A DNA stretch of 64,000 bases, from the NCBI GenBank assembly GCA_002892395.1, contig NBBL01000005.1, forward strand, positions 124,001 through 188,000. Reading direction: 5' to 3'. The notes under the pieces are model-generated. The model saw nothing but the letters and a program-made list of their open reading frames with translations, had not been told where the DNA came from and ran no database searches. The translations under genes and the position numbers were made by a program. Positions 16,768 through 26,858 of the stretch are shown here, piece by piece (within the stretch, counting starts at the first letter, position 1; the number at the start of each line of letters is the position of its first letter). The stretch is from Lachnospiraceae bacterium. GTDB lineage: Bacteria; Bacillota; Clostridia; Lachnospirales; Lachnospiraceae.

Positions 16768-19700
16768 ATGAAACGTTTTAAAAAACTGCTTTCTTCTATT
16801 CTGGCGGTGCTGCTTCTGGTTACAGGTTTTACTGTGCCGGTCGGAGAAACTGTACATGCGGCGGGAGAACTCAGGTTTACAAAAGCAGAGGTATGGAAAA
16901 CAGAGGGCGGCAGCTACACAAAGCTGGCGGATCTGATGAAGGGTGAAGTTCCAAAGCTTAAGGTGGGAGAGACCTATGCGCTGGAGATCATTTATGAAAT
17001 CCCGCAGGAGCTCCAGTATCAGCCCAGTTATTTTTCTCTGACGCTTGGGAATGGCCTTTACTTTACGAGTCTTCCGGGGGCAAAATTTGAGGAGGGGCCA
17101 ATCGAGGCGACAGGCTATGAGGAACTTACCAAGACGCCAAGCGGTACAGGCACTGCGCCTTATGGCTATCCGGATGCCTATATTAGCAGCGCAGATAAAA
17201 ATAAAAAGAGAAGTGGTGAACTGATTCTTAAGACAAAGAATGGAATGATCAGCGCGTCCTCCAATAGGCAGATCTATTTTGCCGTTGATGAGGCGTTCAT
17301 CAATGAGGATCCCAATCAGAAAATCGAAGATGCTTTCAGGCTGAGTCTTCGCAGGACAAAGAATGGGAAAGATATTGACGCCAGAAGCTATGCTGTGACT
17401 GCGGCAGACGAGTACAGCTATGGCTTCTGGACAGAGGTGGGAAATGAGGTTGTCTCAAAAGGCGGAACGACGAAAGAAATTCAGGCCGGGACCTCCTTTT
17501 CTGCGGCGTGGAGCAAGGTCTCCGACCGTGTGCTCACTGAGGAAGACAGTAAGACGACCGTGCAGCTGGTCTATCCGAGTGATATAGAGCTGATTTCTTT
17601 AGAGGAGACTGCTGTCTATCACACTGAGGGACGTATTGTCAGAACAGAGGACGATGGCCGGAATAAAACGACAACCTTTGAGTGGGATGAACCGGGTTCC
17701 TATAGCGGAGGCTATCGCTTTTTCCCGAAGCTTAAGGTTCCGGCTGACAGTCCGAGGGAAAACCTTACAAGCTTTCAGGTCACCCTTAAAAATCTGACCA
17801 AAACAGTGTGGAACGATACACCGGACAAAAACAGAAGTTCAAAAAATAGCAGTGCGACCATGAGTGTACAGATCTATGACGGTCGGGATCCGGAGCTGCT
17901 TGCCTTTCACGATCTGGTAGACCACGCACCGGACTGGGCCTATAAGAAGTATGAAAGCTACAATGTGCGGCTGGGGGCGATGCTTGTCAAAAACAAACTT
18001 GCGATACCGACAAAGAAAAAGACGCTGGAGCTTTCGATTGATGAGACAGATACAGCTATTATCAGAGGTGTCACGATTCCGTATAAAGAGGGCATGCAGT
18101 ATAGTGACATCGAGTGGAGAGCTTCTAACGGAGCACATGGAACAGCTTCGGCAAGCGTTCTGAAGACATCGAATGAGGTGTCGGCACTGATTACCAATAC
18201 TGCACTGGGACTCGAAAGGGATGTTTCCATTAAGTACATCAAGCTGAATATAGGGGAATTGCCTGCGAGCTACGATGGGATAAAGCCGATGGACGACATT
18301 CTGGACAGCAGGGATCCGAAGGATACACATGTCAGCGATGAGTACTATGGCTGGAGTTATATTTCCTGCGGCGTTTATGGAAGCTGGAAGAAGGGCTGTA
18401 AGGAGGATGTAAAGAGCACGGTGAAGTTCTATACGGAGGGAGGTGCTCCGGATAAGACCACCACACATGTGATAACCGGAAGATACAGCGCGCCGAGAGT
18501 GCTGAACGGAAAAGGGAAAATTGACAGGGGACAGGTGCTCGGAGGCGAGAGCTTTCATATATCCGGAACACTGAATGATGCAAACTGGGACTGGAATCCC
18601 CTGCAGGAGCCGGTGCTCTACATGATTATGCCGGATGGCTTCTCCTATGAGAATCTGACGGTCAGCAATGCAGCTCTCGGAGCGCGTGAGCAGATAGGCG
18701 ATTTTCAGTATGATTTCAGGGGTGACGGCAAGCTGAGAAAGGTAGAGGTCTGGAAGTACATGCTTGATATTGGTCAGGAAACCCGCGGCCAGTATCAGCC
18801 GGATTTCACCAATAAAGATATCCTGATAAGCTTTGATGTAAAGACAAATAAGCGCGCAGCTGACGGCACCTATCATATCAATGACTTTATGGGCTTTACC
18901 ACAAAGGATTTCAAGGAAATTGAGGCGGTCAATAGGCCGATGAAGTGGGATCATGCAAACTGGATCACCCTAAAGCGCTATACAGATGCTTTTGGCGACA
19001 GGGTAAACAGCGGAAATGCACTGGTTTCACTTGCAGAAAAGGAGGGTATTGCGGTAAAGCAGGGCTATGCCATCAGCGCGGATTCGGTTCTGACTGTGCC
19101 GAAGCCTGACGGAGGAAGCCTGGAATATCGTTATGATTCGCAGAGCGAGGAGACAAAGAAGAATACGACAGTGGTATTATCCAGAGGCGATACAGCTTCT
19201 TTGGATATATCCGTTACGAACACCACGGAGGAAGTGATTGATCACGCAACGCTCTTTGTCCCGCTGCTCACAAAGGAACTGGATCTCGGAGCGGGCTTTA
19301 TGCCGGAGGGTGCCAATCATCTGCCGCTGGAGCTGCTGGGGGCGGAGGCGTCTCCAAACTTTACCCTGCATTATATCCGTGTGAAGGATGGAAAGAGCTA
19401 CAAGCGTGATCAGTCGCCGCAGCCCGGGGAATATGACGAGGTGGATGCCGCGGATGCCAATATGATCATGATGGTTTCAAAAGTGGCGCTCGGCAAGGGA
19501 GACGGCGGCAGTGTATCTGTGAAATATAAGGTAAATCCTGCGCTGAGCTCCGCCTTCAGCGGAATGAGGGATGTTATTCGCCCGGCTCTTGATTTCGATA
19601 TCAATGACAATCGCTCAATTCAGAGCCTGAAAACTGCTGCAGTCAGCTTTTTTGGTCATCCCGCCGGTGTGCTGAGTTTGAAACTTCTCCTTTCCGGAAC

Positions 19701-20934
19701 GGGAGCAGAGGCAGACCGGCAGTCTGGCAGGAGATTTAAGTTCCGCGTGTGGCTGGATCGGAAAATGCCGGGAGGCGCAGTTCTTACGAAAGATGGAGAA
19801 GGGCTGGAGCTTGAATTTAACAAGGCTGCCGGAGAGAAGCCGCAGAGCTCACAGAATGCGGCATACAAGTATTATGCAGATGTGGAGCTTTCCGATGGTG
19901 AGGCGCTCAGCATTTCGGGGATCCCGGCAGGCAATCATTACCTCATCGAAGAATTAAGAGAGAGCTGCGAGGGCTATGAAGTGCTTTCCTTTGAAGAAGA
20001 GGGAGCTATGGAAGTCAACCGCTCGTTCTATGTGCTGTTTGCAAACCGCAGGGACAAAACGACCGGAGTGTTTGTGAGAAAGAACTGGAGTGGGGATGAA
20101 AATGCGACGGACCGGCGTCCGAATTCCATTCATCTGGTTCTGGTGCCGGAGCTTGCTGCAAAAGATGGAACAGTCGTAAAAGTGCTCAGAGATGAGATTC
20201 GTTCTGTTGACATAGAACCAGATGAACAGGGCTTCTGGTACTATGACGGCTGGGATGGACTGCCGACGATTGCCAACCTTTCAAATGCGTCCGGAAATAA
20301 TGTGAATGAGCTGGCGAGGGAACTGTTTAAGAGGAGCGCAGCAGATGCCTCGGTCTCTGAGGCAGCCTCTCTCGCAGACGCATCACCTTCAGCAGTGCTG
20401 ATCGGCGATGATGGAACACTGCTTGACGGTGCTGTGCTGAATAATATCTGGAATCACGTCACGGAACAGATCGGTAAAGCGCTTGACCGGACAGAGGATA
20501 TGGCGCTTGGAGCCCTTTTTGGCCGAGATGAAGATTATCATCTTGTGTGGAAAGTCCAAGAGAGCATGTATGCAGGGGAACGCTACACTGCAAGCTATGA
20601 GGTTCGTGAAAATGGTGCGGTTGTAGAGATAACGAATCACTATAAGCCGGAGACGCCGGATAAGCCGAACACCCCACGTAATGTCGCTCCGTCAGGTAGT
20701 GGAACAACTTCGAAAGGAACGGGCGGAAGCCGGATTCCTGCGAAACAGACAGTCGAATCGGAAGCGGTGATCTCCGCAGCCGATCCTATACAGCCGCCGG
20801 CAGAGAGTGCGCCGTTACGGCGAACAGAATCACTCCCGAAAACTGGAGAGACAGTTGTCTTTGCCGGAATGTTTACTACCCTTTTGGCAGGTCTGCTGGT
20901 GCTGTTCATTATGGGCAGAAGAGAAAGGCAGTAA
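16768..20934 (+). CDS. Giant LPXTG-anchored surface protein with Cna-B-like C-terminus
   Basis: 1388 residues. A Sec signal peptide occupies about residues 1-31 (KKLLSSILAVLLLVTGF). A long region of beta-rich repeats without recognised domains follows. From about residue 970 there is a SpaA-like module (GVLSLKLLLSG to LFANRR), then a Cna-B-like domain beginning VFVRKNWSGDENA and ending VEITNHYKP. That domain is interrupted by an Ser/Ala/Asn-rich insert (SNASGNN, SEAASLADASPS) and the motif DGTLLDGAVLNNI. A Pro/Ser/Thr-rich stalk leads to the sorting signal LPKTG at 1356-1360, a membrane helix and RRERQ. It is probably an adhesin with intramolecular isopeptide bonds. No sortase gene lies in the window. 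AGGGG precedes the start. Confidence 0.85.
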   Translation: MKRFKKLLSSILAVLLLVTGFTVPVGETVHAAGELRFTKAEVWKTEGGSYTKLADLMKGEVPKLKVGETYALEIIYEIPQELQYQPSYFSLTLGNGLYFTSLPGAKFEEGPIEATGYEELTKTPSGTGTAPYGYPDAYISSADKNKKRSGELILKTKNGMISASSNRQIYFAVDEAFINEDPNQKIEDAFRLSLRRTKNGKDIDARSYAVTAADEYSYGFWTEVGNEVVSKGGTTKEIQAGTSFSAAWSKVSDRVLTEEDSKTTVQLVYPSDIELISLEETAVYHTEGRIVRTEDDGRNKTTTFEWDEPGSYSGGYRFFPKLKVPADSPRENLTSFQVTLKNLTKTVWNDTPDKNRSSKNSSATMSVQIYDGRDPELLAFHDLVDHAPDWAYKKYESYNVRLGAMLVKNKLAIPTKKKTLELSIDETDTAIIRGVTIPYKEGMQYSDIEWRASNGAHGTASASVLKTSNEVSALITNTALGLERDVSIKYIKLNIGELPASYDGIKPMDDILDSRDPKDTHVSDEYYGWSYISCGVYGSWKKGCKEDVKSTVKFYTEGGAPDKTTTHVITGRYSAPRVLNGKGKIDRGQVLGGESFHISGTLNDANWDWNPLQEPVLYMIMPDGFSYENLTVSNAALGAREQIGDFQYDFRGDGKLRKVEVWKYMLDIGQETRGQYQPDFTNKDILISFDVKTNKRAADGTYHINDFMGFTTKDFKEIEAVNRPMKWDHANWITLKRYTDAFGDRVNSGNALVSLAEKEGIAVKQGYAISADSVLTVPKPDGGSLEYRYDSQSEETKKNTTVVLSRGDTASLDISVTNTTEEVIDHATLFVPLLTKELDLGAGFMPEGANHLPLELLGAEASPNFTLHYIRVKDGKSYKRDQSPQPGEYDEVDAADANMIMMVSKVALGKGDGGSVSVKYKVNPALSSAFSGMRDVIRPALDFDINDNRSIQSLKTAAVSFFGHPAGVLSLKLLLSGTGAEADRQSGRRFKFRVWLDRKMPGGAVLTKDGEGLELEFNKAAGEKPQSSQNAAYKYYADVELSDGEALSISGIPAGNHYLIEELRESCEGYEVLSFEEEGAMEVNRSFYVLFANRRDKTTGVFVRKNWSGDENATDRRPNSIHLVLVPELAAKDGTVVKVLRDEIRSVDIEPDEQGFWYYDGWDGLPTIANLSNASGNNVNELARELFKRSAADASVSEAASLADASPSAVLIGDDGTLLDGAVLNNIWNHVTEQIGKALDRTEDMALGALFGRDEDYHLVWKVQESMYAGERYTASYEVRENGAVVEITNHYKPETPDKPNTPRNVAPSGSGTTSKGTGGSRIPAKQTVESEAVISAADPIQPPAESAPLRRTESLPKTGETVVFAGMFTTLLAGLLVLFIMGRRERQ

Positions 20935-20986
20935 AAGGGGCGAGATGTTTTATATGTCGCCGTGCCAAGCACATATATAAAATGGA

Positions 20987-21048
20987 TACAGCTGAAGCAG
21001 ACATTCCGATCAGAGTGTCTGCTTCAGCTGTACCGCTGTATCAGCGGT
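20987..21048 (+). repeat. Tandem hairpins after the first surface protein
   Basis: A 17-bp perfect inverted repeat (20987-21003 with 21016-21032, TACAGCTGAAGCAGACA) is followed directly by ACCGCTG/CAGCGGT with a TAT loop (21032-21048). No T run follows immediately; T-rich sequence begins about 40 bases later. They may terminate transcription, stabilise the mRNA 3' end, or be a remnant of an insertion. Confidence 0.55.
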
Positions 21049-21139
21049 CAGAAGATAAAAGATACGACTGATAAAAATTAAAACTTTTAGTTTTTTAACT
21101 TTTTAACTTTCCATCTATGTGCTGACGGGTAAAAAACAC

Positions 21140-21168
21140 TTGACAGTGGATTTTCGTGTACTCATAAT
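21140..21168 (+). promoter_or_regulatory. Promoter of the second surface protein
   Basis: A perfect TTGACA and CATAAT are separated by 17 bases, about 80 bases before the start codon. This is one of the best sigma-A promoters in the window. Confidence 0.75.
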
Positions 21169-21247
21169 GAAAAGATACAAAACGTGAGATGGATGATTCC
21201 ATCATGAAAAAGAGAAGGGAACTTTTTACACGGGTAGGGGGAAGAAA

Positions 21248-24200
21248 ATGAAACGCATGAGGTATCGGAGGCGGTTTTCGGGCATGCTCTTGGTTCTGCT
21301 TCTGGCAGTGGGGTTTTTGCCGCTTCTGCCCGCAGTGACAGTCAGGGCGGCTACCACATACCAGGCGAACAGCGAAGCGTCGCTAAAGCAGGCAGAGAAA
21401 AGCAGTGCGGCAGGAGATACTGTGGAGCTGTCAGGGGAGTTTGCCCTGTCGTCAGCTGTCAGCATCAAGCAGGGAGTCACCCTTTGCGTCACCGGAAATA
21501 CGGTTTTGACGGGAAACAAAACAGATGGGCTTATCTTGGAAGAAGGTGCAAGGCTCCTCTGCAGCGATCAGGCGTCGCTTTCCATGAAGGGCTTCCAGAC
21601 TGCGCTTATGATTGAAAAAGGGGCGGAGGTGGGAGACGGAACCTATGTGCTGGACGGAAATGAATGCGGCTTTGATCTGAAGGGAAGCTTCCGTGGCAGC
21701 AGCCGGGAGAAGCTCCAGGTTTCCGCAGTCAGCGAAAATGGAAGAGCCTTTACCTACACCTCAGATTCTCTGTTTTGCCGCTGCACCGTTCGTGTGGTGG
21801 CAAAGAACGGGGGAAGCGAGCAATCTGCCCATCTCAATCTGAAGGATGCGTCTCTCACCACCAAGGGGGTCTGGTACACTTTTAATCTTGACCCGGCGGA
21901 TACTCCGGTGCTTTCCATGGATCACGCGGAGTTTTATGCCTATAAAGCGACCGGTTATCGGCAGACCATGACGATTGCGGGTCGCGTAAGGATCGTGAAT
22001 GGATCCCGCCTGACGTCGGACGGCTCCCGCATCTCCGTTGGAACCAAGGATCCGGTGGAGGTGGAGGATTCCGAGCTGGTGTTGAAAAACAGCTCCGACG
22101 GCGGTTTGAACATTGACTATAAGAATTCCGCAGTGGTTCTTAAAAATTCCACCATTACAGGAAAAAATCTGCGGTATAGTCCGCTGTTCGGAACGGCATT
22201 TAGGGAAGGGCCTGCCAGCATCCGGTTTCTCGGAGACTGCGTTGTCAACACCCCCGCCGGGGATAAGAATGCGGATAACGGCGGCGCAGACAGAAGCAAT
22301 CAGGGAAGCTACATTGTGACCGGAGGCTCCTATCTGGTGGCCTACGATCCCGGCTACAGGTATGAGGTGACGACACCCACCAACGGACCGGAGCACGGAG
22401 ACGAGTGGCTGAGTCTCTTTACGCTGTCAGACAGTAGCCAGACCCTGCTGCACCCCATCGACAAAAACGGGATGCCCTACGACTATTCTGTAAAAAAAGC
22501 CACCAGAGACGGAAAGAAGCATGTGTGGACGCCCAGGGCTCGGGTTTTTTATCAGCTCAGCAACGGAAACGCAGTTTTTCCGGACGGGACCACAAAGGAC
22601 AAGACGGCGTCCACGATTCGCGGATACCGGCTTCAGGATGTGGAAGGGAATGTTTCGCCGGGGACGCCGAAGGACAAAAACGGGCGCACCTTCCTGGGCT
22701 GGTACTATCGGGATGAGACCGGGGAGGAGCATGCCTTTGACGAGACCCTGCCGCTGACGGACCGGAAGGATCGGATCGTCTATGCAAAGTGGGATATCAA
22801 CATGGTGGTGTATCATCAAAATGTCGGGAGGCTGAGTTATACGGAGTCCATAGATCCCACGGTGACCGATGCGCCCGCTTTGTCCATGGAGGCAGTCGAA
22901 CAGCAGGCAGTCGGCTTTTTGCCGCCGGGAAAGCGGTTCCGGTACTGGACCGAAAATCCGGACGGAACGGGAGAACGAATCCTGCCGGGGAAAACCCTGC
23001 ATTTTAACCCGTCAAAGAAGCGCTACGATTTGTATGCCCAGTACCAGGTGTTGACCTATACCGTTGCCTTTTCTGCAAACGGAGGCAGATTTTCCGATGC
23101 CTCTGTGTACAAGACCCACCCGGAGGTCTTTGAAATTCTGGAGGATCCAAACGGAGGAGAGGTGGCAAGGCTTAAGAAGCCGGCAGAATACGGAACCAAG
23201 CTGAGAACGCTTTTGGGTGACTTGGATTACAATCTGCTGAAGCCGGATGCGCAGGCAGAAAAGCCCGGCTTCCTCCTGAAGGATGCTACGTATTGGAAAA
23301 CGGATCCGGAGGGGACAGGGTCGATTCGCTTTGATGATTATAAGATTGCCATCTTCACTATAAACGGATCCAATCCGGCGATCACTGCGGACACCACATA
23401 CTATCTGTCATGGAAGATGGACGACACCATTGACACGATAGAACAATCCTTTTCTCTGGAGGGGGATGTGTATGGCAAATCCAGTGCCGAGTCCAAAAAA
23501 ACGCAGGTGGTTAAGGCCACAGAGGCAGGAAAAGGATTCCGTTTAACCTGCGGGCTGAATGTGGCATCCATTAAGGGCTATATGGATGCTTTGCCGGGGA
23601 TGCTTGGCCTACCGGACTCTACAAACTACGAGAGCATCCGGCTGTTCGGCACCCAATCTAAATTTACTGCGGTGCTGAAGCTGCCGGAGGGCGTGGTGGT
23701 TCCGGATGAGAAGCGGTTGAAGGTGACGGCAAAAGGGCTGGGGGACTGCTTTGAGAAAACCAGGAGTACGCTTTCGGGGAAAACGCTGACCATTGTCTTT
23801 GATCTTAAGGATGGCATGACTAATTTCCAACGTCTTCACGAGGCTGTCTTTTCCACGGGATGGGAAGGAATCGGGCAGGGGACTGCCGCTTCGGATGACA
23901 TTTTGGTCACGGTGGAGGGGCTTTCGCTGGATTCCGAGAAGGTGACCAATGGGCAGAAGCTGAAAATCATCGGGACACTGAAGGGGAGTTTTTCCGCGGT
24001 GGCAGTAAAAGACGGTCAGCAAAAGGGCTTTGTTTTTGACTGGACAGGGAAGCAGAGTGCGTCCGGAAGGGATGAAAATTCCGACCCGGGAAGTGATGAG
24101 ATTACTTATACCCTTCAGGTTCTGAAGCCCATGGATGCCTTCCTTCCGGCGGATATTCTGAGTGACGGCGAGACTGAGCACGATGCGATCTATCCGGTGC

Positions 24201-26131
24201 TTCCGGGCACCATTCTTCCCTTTACCGGCGCCCTTAAGGTTTCCTCCATTCGAGAGCAGATGCGCGCGATTGAGGACATTTATCCGGATCATGCAGCCCA
24301 TCCGGAGCAGCTGAAAATTCAGGTCAGGAGCTGCACCTTTACTGCGGAATTCACCTTGCCTGACGGTCTGGAATATCCGGAGGATGTGGAGCATAAGGTG
24401 ACCCCAGAAAACTTCGGCAAAGGGGGAGAGTTTACCATTTCGGAGACGCGGCGGGAGGGTCAGAAGCTGACGGTTCGAATGAAGCTAAAGGACGGAATCC
24501 AAAATTACAAGCAGCTTCAGGATGCAGTTGCGGCAGCCGGAAAGGAGGGAGACGAGGAAAACGACTGGATGCGCCTTACGGTTAAGGGGGTTAGGGTGAA
24601 GCCGGGGGCGGCAGCCGGTACGAAGTTCACCGTGACAGGTACCATCAGCGGGGAGATGGATGCGACGGCAACCGCTCCTTCGGGGAAGGAGAGAGAGTTT
24701 TCGTTTGCCTGGCACGGAGAACAGTGGGATCCGGGAAGGGACTTTGTTCTGGAGGGTGATCCATCCGCTTCCAGACAGGCAATTCAGTTCACTGTGGAGG
24801 TGAGAGGAAAAACCGGCGTTCTGAACCTGAAAAAGATTGTGGCGGGAGAAACGAAGAAGCAGTCGGAGGAGCGCTTTGCCATTCGGATCTGGGCAGACAG
24901 TCCCCTGACAGGCGCATACCCGGCTTTAGCAGAGTCGGAGCAAACCGGCGGAGGTGCTGCAGTCAGGAGAAAGGTGGAATTTGTTCCGGCGGAGCATGAG
25001 AAGCGGGGAGAAGATGGGACAGACTATGTCAGCTACGCAGAGGTGGAGCTGAAGGCCGGGGAAGCCATCAGCATCGGCGGGCTGCCGGACGGCCTTGGCT
25101 ATTTTGTGGAAGAGGAAATCACGGAGGAGCAGGCGCAGCAGGGCTACGTAAAGGAGTACAAGGTTTTTCCGCAGGAAGGAAGAATCGCCGGTGAGCAGGC
25201 AGCCTTTGTTCTGATTGTGAACTACCGACAGCATCAGGGTCAGGAGGTGCTCATCAAGAAGCAATGGAAAAATGATGAGGAGCAGATGCGTCCGAAATGC
25301 CTTCACTTCCGGCTGGTGCCGCACCGGGGCAGTGCGGACGGGGAGGTGTTCCCGTCGATTCCCCAGGAGGAGATTACCATGTATCCCGAGCAGGGCTTTT
25401 GGTATGCCTCCAGAATAGTACCGATGCTGGCAAGCATGAGCAATGCTGAGACGCGTTCGAATGCCAGCAACTCTGTGGCGGAAGCCGTGAAGAAAGAAGC
25501 AAAGAGGCATTCCCATTCCAATACGGCAGTGGGAAGCAATGCGGATGCGGGGAAACGAACGCCATCGGAGGCGGATTTGCTGGATAAGAACGGAAATTTG
25601 GCAGACGGCCCGATTTTCAATGATATTTTGAACGGGGTAGGAGCATTTCTTAGGAACACATGGAATGAATGGAGTGAGAAGCTGTTCCAACAGGAGGCGG
25701 TTATCTGGACATTGGAAGAGACCGATGTTCCGGATGGGTATACCCCGGAAATCGGGGAAGGAACCTGGGAGAACGGCACCTTGCATTTTGTTGTTACCAA
25801 TCGCTATCAGAAAGACCAGCCGAATGTCACGCCGGAACCGGAGCCGAATGTGACACCTGGTCACGGAGGACACGGTCACGGCAAAGGCGGCGGGGGCGGC
25901 TTTGTGATTCGGAGGACGCCGGCGCCTTCGGAGCCGCCGGTGCCATCGGAGCCGTCTGTGCAGGATCACGTGACAGAGCATCCCTCCGGATATGAGGCAG
26001 TGTCAGAAGGCCCCTCTTCCTCCGGAGCGCTGCCGAAGACCGGAGAAGCGCTTCAGATGACAGGCATGTGGAGCTTGTCCGGTTTGGTACTGCTATTGTA
26101 TGCGTTGTTTCTCAAGCTGCGGAGAAGATAG
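21248..26131 (+). CDS. Giant LPXTG-anchored surface protein with InlB-like repeats
   Basis: 1627 residues. Order: signal peptide (about 1-34); a beta-helix-like region rich in short turns (to about 400); two InlB B-repeat-like units (FLGWYYRDETG to VYAKWD, then FRYWTENPDGTG to LYAQYQ, about 480-605); an internal duplication of roughly 190 residues (about 773-957 and 997-1187, both with F-A-LP-G and LKDG-NF/Y-LH/Q); a SpaA-like module (VLNLKKIVAGE); a Cna-B-like domain starting VLIKKQWKND and ending VVTNRY, interrupted by a Ser/Asn/Ala-rich insert; a Gly/His stretch (GGHGHGKGGGGG); sorting signal LPKTG at 1595-1599, membrane helix, RRR. The C-terminal half is homologous to the upstream surface protein, so the two are diverged tandem paralogues with different N-terminal heads. 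Confidence 0.87.
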   Translation: MKRMRYRRRFSGMLLVLLLAVGFLPLLPAVTVRAATTYQANSEASLKQAEKSSAAGDTVELSGEFALSSAVSIKQGVTLCVTGNTVLTGNKTDGLILEEGARLLCSDQASLSMKGFQTALMIEKGAEVGDGTYVLDGNECGFDLKGSFRGSSREKLQVSAVSENGRAFTYTSDSLFCRCTVRVVAKNGGSEQSAHLNLKDASLTTKGVWYTFNLDPADTPVLSMDHAEFYAYKATGYRQTMTIAGRVRIVNGSRLTSDGSRISVGTKDPVEVEDSELVLKNSSDGGLNIDYKNSAVVLKNSTITGKNLRYSPLFGTAFREGPASIRFLGDCVVNTPAGDKNADNGGADRSNQGSYIVTGGSYLVAYDPGYRYEVTTPTNGPEHGDEWLSLFTLSDSSQTLLHPIDKNGMPYDYSVKKATRDGKKHVWTPRARVFYQLSNGNAVFPDGTTKDKTASTIRGYRLQDVEGNVSPGTPKDKNGRTFLGWYYRDETGEEHAFDETLPLTDRKDRIVYAKWDINMVVYHQNVGRLSYTESIDPTVTDAPALSMEAVEQQAVGFLPPGKRFRYWTENPDGTGERILPGKTLHFNPSKKRYDLYAQYQVLTYTVAFSANGGRFSDASVYKTHPEVFEILEDPNGGEVARLKKPAEYGTKLRTLLGDLDYNLLKPDAQAEKPGFLLKDATYWKTDPEGTGSIRFDDYKIAIFTINGSNPAITADTTYYLSWKMDDTIDTIEQSFSLEGDVYGKSSAESKKTQVVKATEAGKGFRLTCGLNVASIKGYMDALPGMLGLPDSTNYESIRLFGTQSKFTAVLKLPEGVVVPDEKRLKVTAKGLGDCFEKTRSTLSGKTLTIVFDLKDGMTNFQRLHEAVFSTGWEGIGQGTAASDDILVTVEGLSLDSEKVTNGQKLKIIGTLKGSFSAVAVKDGQQKGFVFDWTGKQSASGRDENSDPGSDEITYTLQVLKPMDAFLPADILSDGETEHDAIYPVLPGTILPFTGALKVSSIREQMRAIEDIYPDHAAHPEQLKIQVRSCTFTAEFTLPDGLEYPEDVEHKVTPENFGKGGEFTISETRREGQKLTVRMKLKDGIQNYKQLQDAVAAAGKEGDEENDWMRLTVKGVRVKPGAAAGTKFTVTGTISGEMDATATAPSGKEREFSFAWHGEQWDPGRDFVLEGDPSASRQAIQFTVEVRGKTGVLNLKKIVAGETKKQSEERFAIRIWADSPLTGAYPALAESEQTGGGAAVRRKVEFVPAEHEKRGEDGTDYVSYAEVELKAGEAISIGGLPDGLGYFVEEEITEEQAQQGYVKEYKVFPQEGRIAGEQAAFVLIVNYRQHQGQEVLIKKQWKNDEEQMRPKCLHFRLVPHRGSADGEVFPSIPQEEITMYPEQGFWYASRIVPMLASMSNAETRSNASNSVAEAVKKEAKRHSHSNTAVGSNADAGKRTPSEADLLDKNGNLADGPIFNDILNGVGAFLRNTWNEWSEKLFQQEAVIWTLEETDVPDGYTPEIGEGTWENGTLHFVVTNRYQKDQPNVTPEPEPNVTPGHGGHGHGKGGGGGFVIRRTPAPSEPPVPSEPSVQDHVTEHPSGYEAVSEGPSSSGALPKTGEALQMTGMWSLSGLVLLLYALFLKLRRR

Positions 26132-26266
26132 AACCCTTCGGTGCTTCTGCCCCTGGACCGTTGTTGCCGGGCGGGGAAAAGAGCCTTGCGAGTTTCAGGG
26201 TCAAGGATCAAAAGATGGAAAGGCGCCCACAGGGGCTGTCCGCCGAAGGGGGGAAAGGAGAAGGGG

Positions 26267-26569
26267 ATGATTCGAATTTACAGCATGGAGGCTTGCCCGG
26301 ACTGTGTTTCTGTGAAAGAACAGGTCAAGGGAGCGGAAGGCTTTCAGATTGTGGACATCGGAGAGACCACAGGGAATTTGAAAGAATTTCTGAAGCTTCG
26401 GGATACGAATCCTGTGTTTGAACCGGTCCGGCGGGATGGGCGGATCGGAATCCCCTGTTTTGTGAAGGAGGACGGAACTGTGACCTTGCAGCCCGAGGAG
26501 GTGGGACTTCGACGGAGGGAGCAAACCCCGATGCCACTTGCCTGCAGTCTGGAGGGAAAGGGCTGTTAG
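26267..26569 (+). CDS. Glutaredoxin-like protein
   Basis: 100 residues from ATG 26267, which follows GGAGAAGGGG. A thioredoxin-fold start IRIYSMEACPDCVSVKEQV carries a CPDC active site at residues 9-12; a cis-proline-like IGIPCF follows at about residue 63. The family reduces disulfides or mixed thiols; this short type lacks a clear glutathione-binding signature, so its electron donor is unknown. An upstream in-frame ATG at 26141 would overlap the end of the surface-protein gene region and has no ribosome site. It may be read from the surface-protein transcript. Confidence 0.75.
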   Translation: MIRIYSMEACPDCVSVKEQVKGAEGFQIVDIGETTGNLKEFLKLRDTNPVFEPVRRDGRIGIPCFVKEDGTVTLQPEEVGLRRREQTPMPLACSLEGKGC

Positions 26570-26733
26570 GGGGAACAAAGGGTCCCCGGTGGAATGGCAG
26601 CGGCTGAATCAGCGTTTCGCACAGAAAATGGTTATAATCTTGAGACAGACCGTCATATTTTTAAATAAAATGAAAGAGAAAGGGGATATTTAGAAAAAAT
26701 AGACAATAAACAAACGGAATTTTTAAAATAATA

Positions 26734-26762
26734 TTGCTAAACTCATAAAAAAGTGCTATGAT
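26734..26762 (+). promoter_or_regulatory. Promoter of the glpPKF operon
   Basis: TTGCTA and TATGAT are separated by exactly 17 bases. Transcription would start near 26769 and give a leader of about 145 bases that contains a terminator hairpin. Confidence 0.7.
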
Positions 26763-26807
26763 CAAATCATAAAAAATCAGAAATGGTGCATGGCCTTTTG
26801 AGATGAG

Positions 26808-26858
26808 AGAGCGCGGCTGTGACGTGATGGGGAATCATGTGGTTGCCGCGCTCTTTTG
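26808..26858 (+). terminator. Leader terminator, putative GlpP antitermination site 1
   Basis: A perfect 10-bp stem AGAGCGCGGC/GCCGCGCTCT with a 27-base loop is followed by TTTT, between the glp promoter and the glpP start. In Bacillus, GlpP with glycerol-3-phosphate prevents termination at such hairpins in glp leaders. The adjacent glpP gene makes the same control likely here. Confidence 0.7.
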
